DNA of 6,874 nucleotides from CAYSAA01 sp964428905 (GTDB lineage Bacteria > Atribacterota > Phoenicimicrobiia > Phoenicimicrobiales > Stramentimicrobiaceae): the NCBI GenBank assembly GCA_964428905.1, contig CAYSAA010000135.1:1-6874 (forward strand), written 5' to 3'. The notes under the pieces are model-generated. The model saw only the letters and a list, made by a program, of their open reading frames with translations. It ran no database searches and was not told where the DNA came from. Both the position numbers and the translations under genes were made by a program. Positions 1 through 6,300 of this stretch are shown in pieces (within the stretch, counting starts at the first letter, position 1; every line of letters starts with the position of its first letter).

Positions 1-175
1 AATATCACAAGCTGTAATGTATAAACCCTGGATCCAGGAGAGCTGGCATGCAGAATTTATGCGGGAAAAAGTAAAAGAAGCTGCGATATTCCAGGAAATC
101 ATGGCCGAACATGCCCCAAACATGAAATTATCGAAAAACGGACCATCGGATTTAATTTTGCCGGTCATTGTATAG
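1..175 (+). CDS. C-terminal end of an unrecognised protein (5' end outside window)
   Basis: An open frame enters from the left edge (first full codon at base 2) and ends at TAG 173-175, giving 57 visible residues that finish ...GPSDLILPVIV. The segment is mixed hydrophilic with a probable helix (FMREKVKEAAIFQEIMAEHA) and a short hydrophobic tail. No transmembrane segment or familiar catalytic motif is visible, and I do not recognise the family. That it is coding is inferred from the uninterrupted frame to the window edge, protein-like composition, same strand as all its neighbours and a hairpin just past the stop. It lies 142 bases upstream of the dehydrogenase, so it may belong to the same locus, but a separate promoter appears to lie between them. 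Confidence 0.6.
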   Translation, partial: ISQAVMYKPWIQESWHAEFMREKVKEAAIFQEIMAEHAPNMKLSKNGPSDLILPVIV

Positions 176-202
176 TTCAATCAAAATCAGTTCAAGATTG
201 AA
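176..202 (+). terminator. Weak stem-loop after the upstream gene
   Basis: A perfect 7-bp inverted repeat, TTCAATC (176-182) and GATTGAA (196-202), encloses a 13-base loop directly after the stop at 175 and is followed by AATTTATTTTA. The stem is short and AT-rich and the T tract is broken, so it would be a poor intrinsic terminator. Its position is the main argument. Its right arm overlaps the candidate -35 box of the next promoter. Confidence 0.25.
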
Positions 203-226
203 AATTTATTTTATGGTAGTTCTAAT
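198..226 (+). promoter_or_regulatory. Candidate sigma-70 promoter for the dehydrogenase gene
   Basis: TTGAAA (198-203) and TCTAAT (221-226) each match the -35 and -10 consensus at 5 of 6 positions, with an ideal 17-base spacer, in an AT-rich gap. Transcription would start near 233, leaving a leader of about 85 bases before the ATG at 318. The AT-rich background raises the chance of a fortuitous match. Confidence 0.45.
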
Positions 227-317
227 TTCTAATTTTACGAAAAAATAAGAATATGAAAAAATAATATTGCAAAAATAATTTTTATTTTGACCCATTAAGA
301 TACAAGGAGGAACGATT

Positions 318-1553
318 ATGGGCAGAAACCCATTTCAGACAGCTTTGGATACGCTTCATATGGCTGGGGAAATTGGGAAAATCAACCCTGATGTACTTAA
401 AATGCTCAGTCAGCCTAAGAGGATCTTTCAATTTTCGATTCCCATGAAAATGGATAATGGAGGATTACAAATTTTCCAAGCCTTCAGGGTTCATTATAAT
501 GATGCTTTGGGACAGATTAAGGATGGTACACGCTTTGTTTCTGATCTGGATTTGGATACGGTAAAAGCCCTGGGTTTCTGGATGACCATTAAGCATGCCG
601 TTGCTGGTGTTCCTGCCGGCGGAGGAAAAGGGGGAGTTCGGGTCGACCCGGGTAAATTAAGTGATAGGGAATATGAAAGTTTAGTAAGAAGCTTTATCCG
701 TAAACTGCCCATGAAAGGTGCCTGGGTGGATGTTCCCGGGGCTGATATTGGTACTAGTGGTAGAACTCAAGCCTGGATGCTGGATGAATTTGAAGAGATT
801 GTGGGATTTCATAGCCCAGCTGCTATTAATGATAAACCGGTTGAGGTGAACGGAACCCTGGGAAGTCGGGAAGCAACAGGAACGGGTGCCTTTTTTGTCA
901 CCATGGAAGCGGTGAAAAGTTATAATATTTCTCCCAATGCAACCGTGGCAGTACAGGGTTTTGGCGATGTAGGAAGTACCATTACCGAATTACTTTATCA
1001 GCAGGGTTATAAGATTGTAGCAGTTAGCGACATTAAAGGTGGAATCTATTCTGAAAATGGCCTGAATATTAACAGATTAGGCGAACATGTTAAAGAGACT
1101 GGGTTCGTAGTCGATTTCCCGGGGGCAAAATCGATAGGCAATGATGATTTGGTAGAAATTGATTGTGAGATATTGGTTCCTGCCGCAGTCCAGAGTGTTA
1201 TTCATGAAGATAATGCCGATAAGGTGAAAGCCAGCCTGATTATTGAATGTGCCAATGGGCCAGTGACAACGGAAGCGGAAAAGATTTTGGAGAAAAAAGG
1301 TGTAATCATGATACCTGATGTACTGGCTAATTCCGGAAGTGCGATTGTATGTGGCTTTGAACGTACGCAGGGATTAACTGATACGTACTGGAATTTAGAA
1401 ACAGTTAACAAAATGCTGAAAGAAAGAATTTTAAAAGCCTACCAAGAAACGATGATAACTGTCGGAGAAAAGGATACATCTTTAAGAAATGCTGCCTGGA
1501 TAAACGCTTTAAATAAAATTGGCAAAGCCATGAAAGCCAGAGGATGGATATAG
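318..1553 (+). CDS. gdhA: Glu/Leu/Phe/Val dehydrogenase family protein, probably NAD(P)-dependent glutamate dehydrogenase
   Basis: The 411-residue protein has the usual length for hexameric bacterial glutamate dehydrogenases, which interconvert glutamate with 2-oxoglutarate and ammonia in the cytosol. The N-terminal substrate domain carries K83 (VKALGF), K92 (MTIKHAV), the glycine-rich K104 (GGGKGGV) and D143 (VPGADIGTSG), matching the family's substrate and catalytic positions. K83 at the side-chain pocket favours glutamate over leucine or phenylalanine. The Rossmann domain follows, with GFGDVG at 214-219 and VSD ending at 238. The C-terminus KAMKARGWI is typical. Oddities are ANSGSAIVCGFE (337-348) where the family usually has ANAGG..VS..E, so C345 replaces the pocket serine. 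The start is set by AAGGAGG (304-310), 7 bases before the ATG. Next to ectoine-type genes it could recycle glutamate from diaminobutyrate transamination; this role is inferred. Confidence 0.88.
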   Translation: MGRNPFQTALDTLHMAGEIGKINPDVLKMLSQPKRIFQFSIPMKMDNGGLQIFQAFRVHYNDALGQIKDGTRFVSDLDLDTVKALGFWMTIKHAVAGVPAGGGKGGVRVDPGKLSDREYESLVRSFIRKLPMKGAWVDVPGADIGTSGRTQAWMLDEFEEIVGFHSPAAINDKPVEVNGTLGSREATGTGAFFVTMEAVKSYNISPNATVAVQGFGDVGSTITELLYQQGYKIVAVSDIKGGIYSENGLNINRLGEHVKETGFVVDFPGAKSIGNDDLVEIDCEILVPAAVQSVIHEDNADKVKASLIIECANGPVTTEAEKILEKKGVIMIPDVLANSGSAIVCGFERTQGLTDTYWNLETVNKMLKERILKAYQETMITVGEKDTSLRNAAWINALNKIGKAMKARGWI

Positions 1554-1561
1554 GAACCTGT

Positions 1562-1591
1562 TTGCACTAATTATTGCAATTTTGATATAGT
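1562..1591 (+). promoter_or_regulatory. Weak candidate promoter upstream of the doeA-TRAP operon
   Basis: The 114-base gap between the dehydrogenase and the hydrolase gene is AT-rich. TATAGT (1586-1591) matches -10 at 5 of 6 positions, but the hexamer 18 bases upstream, TTGCAC (1562-1567), is a poor -35. No convincing terminator or operator was seen in the gap, so read-through from the dehydrogenase gene is equally possible. Confidence 0.2.
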
Positions 1592-1667
1592 AAAAACATA
1601 GATTCCCTAAATTATTATAAAGAATAGCATTAAGTAAAGTCTACTTTTAATAAAAGAAAGTGTTGAT

Positions 1668-2834
1668 ATGTTATTTAAGTTAAATGAATACAGGGAAAGA
1701 TTTCGAAAGACAAAAGAAAGAATGGCCAACGAAGGAATTGAGGTTCTAATTGCTACTCATCCGGCCAATATGAATTATCTCTCCGGTTATGATGGTTGGT
1801 CATTTTATACCCATCAGGGAGTATTAGTTCTGATGGATCAAGAAGAACCTATCTGGTTTGGACGGGGACAGGATAGTAATGGTGCTCGTTTAACAACATG
1901 GTTAAGTGATGAAAATATTTATGGCTATCCTGACGACTATGTCCAATCTCTGTTGAAACATCCTATGAGTTTTGTGGCTGGTATTCTGAAGGAAAAAGGA
2001 CAGTATAAAATAAATATCGGAGTTGAGATGGATAACTATTACTTTACAGCCAAATGCTTAGAACAATTAAAGGTTGACTTGCCTCATTCTAATTTGAAGG
2101 ATGCTACTCTATTATTGCCAATGGTCAGGCAGATTAAGTCCGAGCAAGAGATTTTCTATATGAAACAGGCAGCCAGGATTGTTGAAAGGGCCATGCAGAC
2201 TGCGATTGATAGCATAGAGGTGGGAGTCAGAGAAGGGGATGCCGCAGCGAGCGTATACTATACCCAGATTAGTGGTACGGATGAGTATACCGGTGATTAT
2301 ACCGCAATTGCTCCCATTATGCCTTCTGCTGAAAGAACATCCACTGCCCATTTAACCTGGACTGATCGACGGTATAAGAAAGGGGACATTGTTTTTTTAG
2401 AATTGGCCGGGAGTAAACATAAATACCATGCACCATTATCCAGAACCGTATGTATCGGGAAACCTATAATAGAATTAGAAGAGGTAGCAAAAATTGTTAT
2501 TGACGGGCTCAATCAGACACTGGACTTTATTAAACCCGGGGTCACCTGTGAAGAGGTTGAAGCCAAATGGAGAGAGTCTATTTCCGGCAGTAAAGTAGTA
2601 AAGGAATCACGAGTTGGCTATTCTTATGGCTTGAATTATCCCCCTGACTGGGGAGAACATACTGCCAGTTTAAGGCCAGGTGATAAGTCTATTTTAAAGC
2701 CTAATATGACTTTTCATTTTATGCCCGGAATTTGGCTGGATACTTTTGGGTTTGAAAACAGTGAACCTTTTCGAGTTACCGAAAAGGGTTGCGAAACTTT
2801 TGTAAATTTTCCACGAAAACTATTTGTTAAGTGA
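1668..2834 (+). CDS. doeA: DoeA/EutD-like ectoine hydrolase (M24/creatinase fold), full-length copy
   Basis: The 388-residue protein has a creatinase-type N-terminal domain (about 1-150) and a pita-bread M24-type C-terminal domain (about 155-388). Residues 33-50 (ANMNYLSGYDGWSFYTHQ) and GRGQDSNGARLT (66-77) resemble the DoeA/EutD family, which opens the ectoine ring to N-acetyl-2,4-diaminobutyrate in the cytosol. Usual M24 metal ligands are not kept: E245 (ELAG) stands where Asp is usual, YHAPLSRT (253-260) replaces the GY.SD.TRT block, and MPG (352-354) replaces EPG. H331 and E363/E366 remain. Such loss is known in metal-independent creatinase and fits DoeA rather than a peptidase. The ATG at 1668 has only a weak AAAGAAAG upstream, but no better in-frame start exists. 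The stop abuts the ribosome site of the next gene, implying co-transcription with the TRAP genes. The family call is firm; ectoine as substrate is inferred. Confidence 0.82.
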   Translation: MLFKLNEYRERFRKTKERMANEGIEVLIATHPANMNYLSGYDGWSFYTHQGVLVLMDQEEPIWFGRGQDSNGARLTTWLSDENIYGYPDDYVQSLLKHPMSFVAGILKEKGQYKINIGVEMDNYYFTAKCLEQLKVDLPHSNLKDATLLLPMVRQIKSEQEIFYMKQAARIVERAMQTAIDSIEVGVREGDAAASVYYTQISGTDEYTGDYTAIAPIMPSAERTSTAHLTWTDRRYKKGDIVFLELAGSKHKYHAPLSRTVCIGKPIIELEEVAKIVIDGLNQTLDFIKPGVTCEEVEAKWRESISGSKVVKESRVGYSYGLNYPPDWGEHTASLRPGDKSILKPNMTFHFMPGIWLDTFGFENSEPFRVTEKGCETFVNFPRKLFVK

Positions 2835-2845
2835 GGTGGTCTTTG

Positions 2846-3373
2846 ATGTGGCTATCTAATTTATTAACAAAGATGAATATGGTCATAGAGAAAATAGAGG
2901 AGGTTATCCTCTGCATAGGAGTTGGTGTATTAGCTGTAATATTAATTGTCAACGTGATAGCCCGAAAGTCAGGAACTTCCATCTATTTTATTGATGAACT
3001 GGCTATGTTTTTAGTTATCTGGATCACCTTTATTGGTTTAAGCTATGCATCCAGAAAGGGACGGCATATCCGTATGGGAGCAATATTTGACTTATCTTCA
3101 CTGAAAGTACAAAAGTTTATGATATATGTAATCTCGGCAATCAGTGCAGTAACCATGTTCTATCTAACTTATCTATCGTTTAATTACGTCTATACTACCT
3201 TTTGCTGGCAACAGATGCTTCCGGCTTTAGGAATTCCTTACTGGATTGGTGTTGTCATTGTACCTTTGGGTTTTTTCCTGGCCGGGATACATTATATTAT
3301 GACCATTTTTAAGAATATTCGAATAAGAGAAGAGGTTTGGATTTCTCCCGAACAGAAGAGTGAATATGAATAA
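2846..3373 (+). CDS. dctQ: TRAP transporter small membrane subunit (DctQ/TeaB type)
   Basis: The 175-residue membrane protein has four hydrophobic segments, near residues 18-40, 50-66, 90-112 and 132-155, as in DctQ subunits. The signature DELAMFLVIWITFIGLSYAS (50-69), followed by RKGRHIRM (70-77), is typical: acidic residues at the start of helix 2, then the R.G.HI.M loop. The subunit pairs with the large membrane protein encoded next, forming a Na+-coupled secondary importer fed by a periplasmic binding protein. The frame can be read from GTG 2831, inside the hydrolase's last codons. I prefer ATG 2846 because GAGGTGG (2833-2839) lies 6 bases upstream. That site overlaps the hydrolase stop codon (2832-2834), so translation is probably coupled. 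Confidence 0.88.
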   Translation: MWLSNLLTKMNMVIEKIEEVILCIGVGVLAVILIVNVIARKSGTSIYFIDELAMFLVIWITFIGLSYASRKGRHIRMGAIFDLSSLKVQKFMIYVISAISAVTMFYLTYLSFNYVYTTFCWQQMLPALGIPYWIGVVIVPLGFFLAGIHYIMTIFKNIRIREEVWISPEQKSEYE

Positions 3374-3391
3374 GACAATTACAGGGGAGGA

Positions 3392-3427
3392 ATGATAGAG
3401 AGGAGGTTTGTTTCATGTTACCATTAA
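3392..3427 (+). other. Eleven-codon open frame overlapping the dctM start
   Basis: AGGGGAGG (3383-3390) is followed after one base by ATG 3392, opening an 11-residue frame (MIERRFVSCYH) that stops at 3425-3427, just inside dctM. The 1-base spacing is too short for efficient initiation, so it is probably fortuitous. The duplicate purine-rich sites, here and AGGAGG at 3401-3406, could still influence ribosome loading on dctM. Confidence 0.1.
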
Positions 3428-4698
3428 TGGGATTCGTAGCATTCTCATTACTTCTGTTTGGTTTTCCTTTTATGGTTGTACTTTTGGCAACCTTTATTAT
3501 TACTAGTTTTTTCTTCCTTCCTAATCTGAATATGAATATTCTGGTGCAGCAGATATTGGGGGGGATCAAGCCGCTATCATTGGTTTGTGTTCCTATGTTT
3601 ATACTGGCAGGCAATATTATTACTTCCGGACAGTCTGCCAAAAGAATGATCAACATGGTGAAGGCTTATCTAGGGCATTTATTCGGTGGCTTGCCGATTG
3701 TAACCAATGTTGCCTGTACCTTATTTGGTGCTGTATCTGGTTCCACGCAGGCAACTGTATCTGCTATCGGCGGTACAATGAGACCTATGCTTCTCGAGGC
3801 CGGCTATTCCAGTTCTTTTAGTTTAGGATTAATTATTAATTCCAGTGATATTGCTTTTTTGATACCACCCAGTATAGGTTTTATTGTCTATGGCGTAGCT
3901 ACCCAGACCTCAGTTGGAAAACTGTTTCTGGCAGGTATCATTCCCGGTTTACTGGTTTGTCTTTTATTCTCCCTTTTTTCCTATTTTTATTCCAAGCACT
4001 ATCATATTGGTCTTTATCCCAGGGCTAATTGGAAGGAAAGAATTCGTGTCACCAGGGAAGGCATCTTGCTGATTGGCTTTCCGGTATTGATTCTGGGAGG
4101 AATTTATGGGGGAATCTTCAGTCCTACGGAAGCAGCTGCCGCTGCTGTTCTATATGCCCTAGTTTTAGAAGGACTCATTTATAAGTCTTTAAATTTCAAG
4201 AAACTTGTTGACGTTGCTTTATCCACAGCAGTCATTACCGCTGTGGTTTTTATATTGGTGGGGGCTGGACAGGCATTAGCCTGGTTTTTAAGCTATTCCG
4301 GAATTGCCAAAGTCATGCTGCCACCGTTGTTTGGACCAGATCCGTCAGCTTTAAAAGTTATCATTATTATTAATATTGCCTATTTTATTGCTTGTATGTT
4401 TGTTGATCCCATTGTAGCTATTTATGTTCTGACACCGCTTTTTGCGCCTTATGTAGCACAAGCCGGGATTGATAAGGTTTTTCTGGGCGTGCTGGTAACC
4501 ATGCAGGCAGCTATCGGTTCGGCTACCCCCCCTTGCGGGTGTGATATCTTTACGGCAATGGTTATCTTTAAAAGACCTTATATCGAAGTCATCCGGATGA
4601 CCTGGCCTTTTATTCTTATTTTACTGTTGGCGGTAGCTCTGGTTGTTATCTTCCCTGAACTTGCCCTCTTTATACCAAGAACAGCATTGGGGAGTTAA
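3415..4698 (+). CDS. dctM: TRAP transporter large membrane subunit (DctM/TeaC type)
   Basis: The 427-residue polytopic protein is almost entirely hydrophobic with about twelve membrane segments, the normal DctM size. It is the ion-coupled translocation subunit. Family landmarks are VPMFILAGNIITSGQSAKRM (59-78), FGAVSGSTQATVSAIGG (104-120), IPPSIGFIVYG (150-160), GGIYGGIFSPTEAAA (228-242) and the second-repeat GSATPPCGCDIF (368-379). The last usually reads TPPxG followed by a small or hydrophobic residue, so the CGCD here is unusual. The ATG at 3415 has AGGAGG (3401-3406) 8 bases upstream. It lies 41 bases after dctQ in the same operon. Its stop overlaps the ATG of a small downstream frame (TAATG, 4696-4700). 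The family is secure; substrate cannot be read from this subunit. Confidence 0.92.
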   Translation: MLPLMGFVAFSLLLFGFPFMVVLLATFIITSFFFLPNLNMNILVQQILGGIKPLSLVCVPMFILAGNIITSGQSAKRMINMVKAYLGHLFGGLPIVTNVACTLFGAVSGSTQATVSAIGGTMRPMLLEAGYSSSFSLGLIINSSDIAFLIPPSIGFIVYGVATQTSVGKLFLAGIIPGLLVCLLFSLFSYFYSKHYHIGLYPRANWKERIRVTREGILLIGFPVLILGGIYGGIFSPTEAAAAAVLYALVLEGLIYKSLNFKKLVDVALSTAVITAVVFILVGAGQALAWFLSYSGIAKVMLPPLFGPDPSALKVIIIINIAYFIACMFVDPIVAIYVLTPLFAPYVAQAGIDKVFLGVLVTMQAAIGSATPPCGCDIFTAMVIFKRPYIEVIRMTWPFILILLLAVALVVIFPELALFIPRTALGS

Positions 4699-4840
4699 TG
4701 ATGTCTTTAGTTAGGATTTTCGGAAAAAAGGAACTTCTTTCAATATGGTGTTACTTAAATATAAAACCAAAGGAGATGTTGCCTATGTGATGAAAACACT
4801 GGAAGCATATATTACTTGGATGGGATATGATTTACATTAA
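4698..4840 (+). pseudogene. Small frame between dctM and dctP, split across two phases at an A-run
   Basis: A frame opens at ATG 4698, overlapping the dctM stop, with GGGGAG (4689-4694) just upstream; ATG 4701 is the better-spaced start. In zero frame it gives 30 residues (MMSLVRIFGKKELL...) to TGA 4788-4790. A second frame, offset by -1, is open from 4715 to TAA 4838-4840; its own first ATG is 4745. They meet at A_AAA_AAG (4724-4730), correctly phased as a dnaX-type slippery heptamer. A -1 shift, or one extra A, would join them into about 47 residues: MMSLVRIFGKKGTSFNMVLL..., ending YITWMGYDLH. The joined N-terminus faintly recalls the GSPRKxG start of flavodoxin/FMN-reductase proteins, but nothing else supports that. 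It could be a frameshifted remnant, a programmed-frameshift micro-gene or chance. Confidence 0.3.
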
Positions 4841-4855
4841 ATAAAAAGGAGTATA

Positions 4856-5899
4856 ATGATGAGAAATGTTCGATTGACCCTAATTTTAGGGCTGGTAATT
4901 TTGTCGATGGTTTTTGCTTTATCTGCCCAGGCACAAACAGAGTATAACTGGAAAATGATTTCTGCAGAAGTAGAGGGAGACCCCATGACCGTATTTGCCT
5001 ATCAATTTGCTGAACTTGTTGAGGAAAGGTCAGATGGGAGAATAAAAATCGAGGTTTACCCCTATGGTACCCTTGGAGGCGAAAGGGATATTGTTGAACT
5101 GGTTCAGATGGGAGAGATAGAAGTAGGCAGTGTAGATTATGGATGGGTTGGAGGCTTTGTGCCACAAGCTCAGGTTCTGGCTTTGCAATACCTCTGGCCA
5201 ATGGAGAATACTGCCCAGGTTGTGCATGATGTTTGCGCAAACGGAGAGGCTGTTAAACTACTTGAAAATGGATTCAGGCAGAGAGGTTTTCAGTTATTAG
5301 GCGTATGGAGTTCAGGCTGGATGAGGGTTACTTCGACTATTCCTATTCATTCTACCGAAGATATTCAAGGACTCAAGCACAGGGTAATGGCCAATCCTAT
5401 TCTGGTATCCTCTTACAACACCTATGGGTTTAATGCCCAAAGTCTGGATTATGGCGAGATCTATGGAGCACTGCAGACCGGTTTAATTGACTCACAGGTT
5501 CAGCCAATGTACGCACACTTGAGCATGGGTTTCTATGAAGTCCAGGATTATATTACCAACATGTGGAATGAGCTGTTTATGGTAGTCCCAGTCGTTAGCC
5601 GTGATGTTTTTGACAGTATTCCCGAAGATTTACAGCAGATCCTTATTGATTCCTGTTTAGATCTTATCGAACCGATGACTAACTGGTCTTTCCAGAATAA
5701 TAAGGAAATCGGTGAAAAGATCAAAGAAGCCAAACCCTCGATTAATTTGTATGATTTTACAGAGGAAGAGGTAATGCCCTTCAAAGAGCTGGCCTGGCAA
5801 GAAGGTGGCCCTGTTGAGGCTTACTTGAGAATTGGTGGTGATGGTGCTCAGGAAATCCTTGATACACTTCTGGCAGATATTGAAAACGCTCAAAAATAG
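4856..5899 (+). CDS. dctP: TRAP transporter periplasmic solute-binding protein, TeaA/UehA-like (DctP family)
   Basis: The 347-residue protein starts with a Sec signal peptide (MMRNVR, hydrophobic 7-22, cleavage predicted after AQA at 26). No lipobox cysteine is present, so it should be a free periplasmic protein. The mature part aligns from memory with the ectoine-binding protein TeaA. AEVEGD (37-42) places E38 at TeaA Glu9, YPYGTLGGERDI (68-79) matches YRFGELGESDDI, and LKHRVMANPIL (173-183) has the conserved R176 that binds the ligand carboxylate in TRAP proteins. LDYGEIYGALQTGLIDSQ (197-214) matches LPWGEVYGGLQTGIIDGQ. Two ligand-facing positions differ: Y199 for Trp and Q216 for the Asn of GQENP, so the ligand may differ. 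AAGGAG (4846-4851) is 4 bases from ATG 4856 and 7 from ATG 4859; the latter may be the true start. Confidence 0.88.
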   Translation: MMRNVRLTLILGLVILSMVFALSAQAQTEYNWKMISAEVEGDPMTVFAYQFAELVEERSDGRIKIEVYPYGTLGGERDIVELVQMGEIEVGSVDYGWVGGFVPQAQVLALQYLWPMENTAQVVHDVCANGEAVKLLENGFRQRGFQLLGVWSSGWMRVTSTIPIHSTEDIQGLKHRVMANPILVSSYNTYGFNAQSLDYGEIYGALQTGLIDSQVQPMYAHLSMGFYEVQDYITNMWNELFMVVPVVSRDVFDSIPEDLQQILIDSCLDLIEPMTNWSFQNNKEIGEKIKEAKPSINLYDFTEEEVMPFKELAWQEGGPVEAYLRIGGDGAQEILDTLLADIENAQK

Positions 5900-5939
5900 A
5901 CCATTACTAACTTATGTAAAGTAAATCGATAAATCTGTT

Positions 5940-5980
5940 TGAAGCCTATAGCCAGGGGATTTCCTTGGCTGTAGGCTTCA
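5940..5980 (+). terminator. Long hairpin ending the TRAP operon
   Basis: Arms 5940-5957 and 5963-5980 form an 18-bp stem with two G-U wobbles and a 5-base loop (GATTT), starting 41 bases after the dctP stop. It is the strongest secondary structure in the window. No U tract follows directly (ACTATCAG; TTTTT appears only about 20 bases later). It may act as an mRNA 3'-end stabiliser or a factor-dependent terminator rather than a classical intrinsic one. Confidence 0.5.
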
Positions 5981-6040
5981 CTATCAGACTGAGAATATGT
6001 TTTTATCCTATAATATTATAATTTGCTAAAGCTATTATAA

Positions 6041-6235
6041 AATTTTTTAAGGCAGTATACTACTGTTGAAATTGCGGTTCTACTGGTGGGAAAGGTTAAA
6101 AATATTGGGGAAAATGTAGTGATGGTAACCTCAGGAAGCCATATTGATAACCGTTCATTTCTTTCGGTTATTATGGAAAATAAGGATCACTTTGGCAATG
6201 AAACAATATTGATAGGTAATTCGATTTTTAATTAA
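6041..6235 (+). pseudogene. C-terminal remnant of a threonine-dehydratase/EutB-like PLP enzyme
   Basis: A 64-codon open frame runs from just after a stop (6038-6040) to TAA 6233-6235 with no credible start; the first ATG is mid-fragment. The peptide TVEIAVLLVGKVKNIGENVV, then MVTSGSHIDNRSFLSVI, closely follows the C-terminal end of fold-type II serine/threonine dehydratases (typically ..GAVALAALLSGK......VVVVLSGGNID...). In that pattern the SGSHID segment replaces SGGNID. About 250 N-terminal residues, including the PLP lysine, are absent and stop codons lie immediately upstream, so this is a truncated relic. EutB, the proposed hydroxyectoine dehydratase, belongs to this family and sits in ectoine clusters; this makes an eutB origin attractive, though another threonine dehydratase is possible. 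Two consensus TATAAT hexamers (6009-6014, 6017-6022) precede it without -35 partners. Confidence 0.55.
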
Positions 6236-6239
6236 CCAT

Positions 6240-6264
6240 AAAAACCACCTTCTTGGAAGGTGGT
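6240..6264 (-). terminator. Hairpin with minus-strand U tract (intrinsic terminator-like)
   Basis: ACCACCTTC (6244-6252) and GAAGGTGGT (6256-6264) form a perfect 9-bp stem with a 3-base loop. Read on the minus strand it is followed by TTTTAT, the classic intrinsic terminator shape; on the plus strand no T run follows. No minus-strand gene is visible to its right. The AAAACCACC start is repeated 220 bases downstream in another hairpin, so it may instead be part of a mobile-element end. Confidence 0.35.
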
Positions 6265-6300
6265 AATGATTAAATAAAATGGTTTTACCATAAAGATTAA

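Noticed and set aside
2831..2845. GTG 2831 as the dctQ start
   Set aside because: It lies within the hydrolase stop region and before the Shine-Dalgarno site; ATG 2846 is correctly spaced 6 bases after GAGGTGG.
3309..3656. A 115-codon minus-strand frame across the dctQ-dctM junction
   Set aside because: It lies antisense to two firmly identified TRAP genes and their intergenic ribosome site, with no family resemblance.
4812..5240. A 142-codon minus-strand frame opposite dctP
   Set aside because: It is antisense to the conserved signal peptide and N-terminal domain of the binding protein, with no recognisable motif, and is explained as a shadow of dctP codons.
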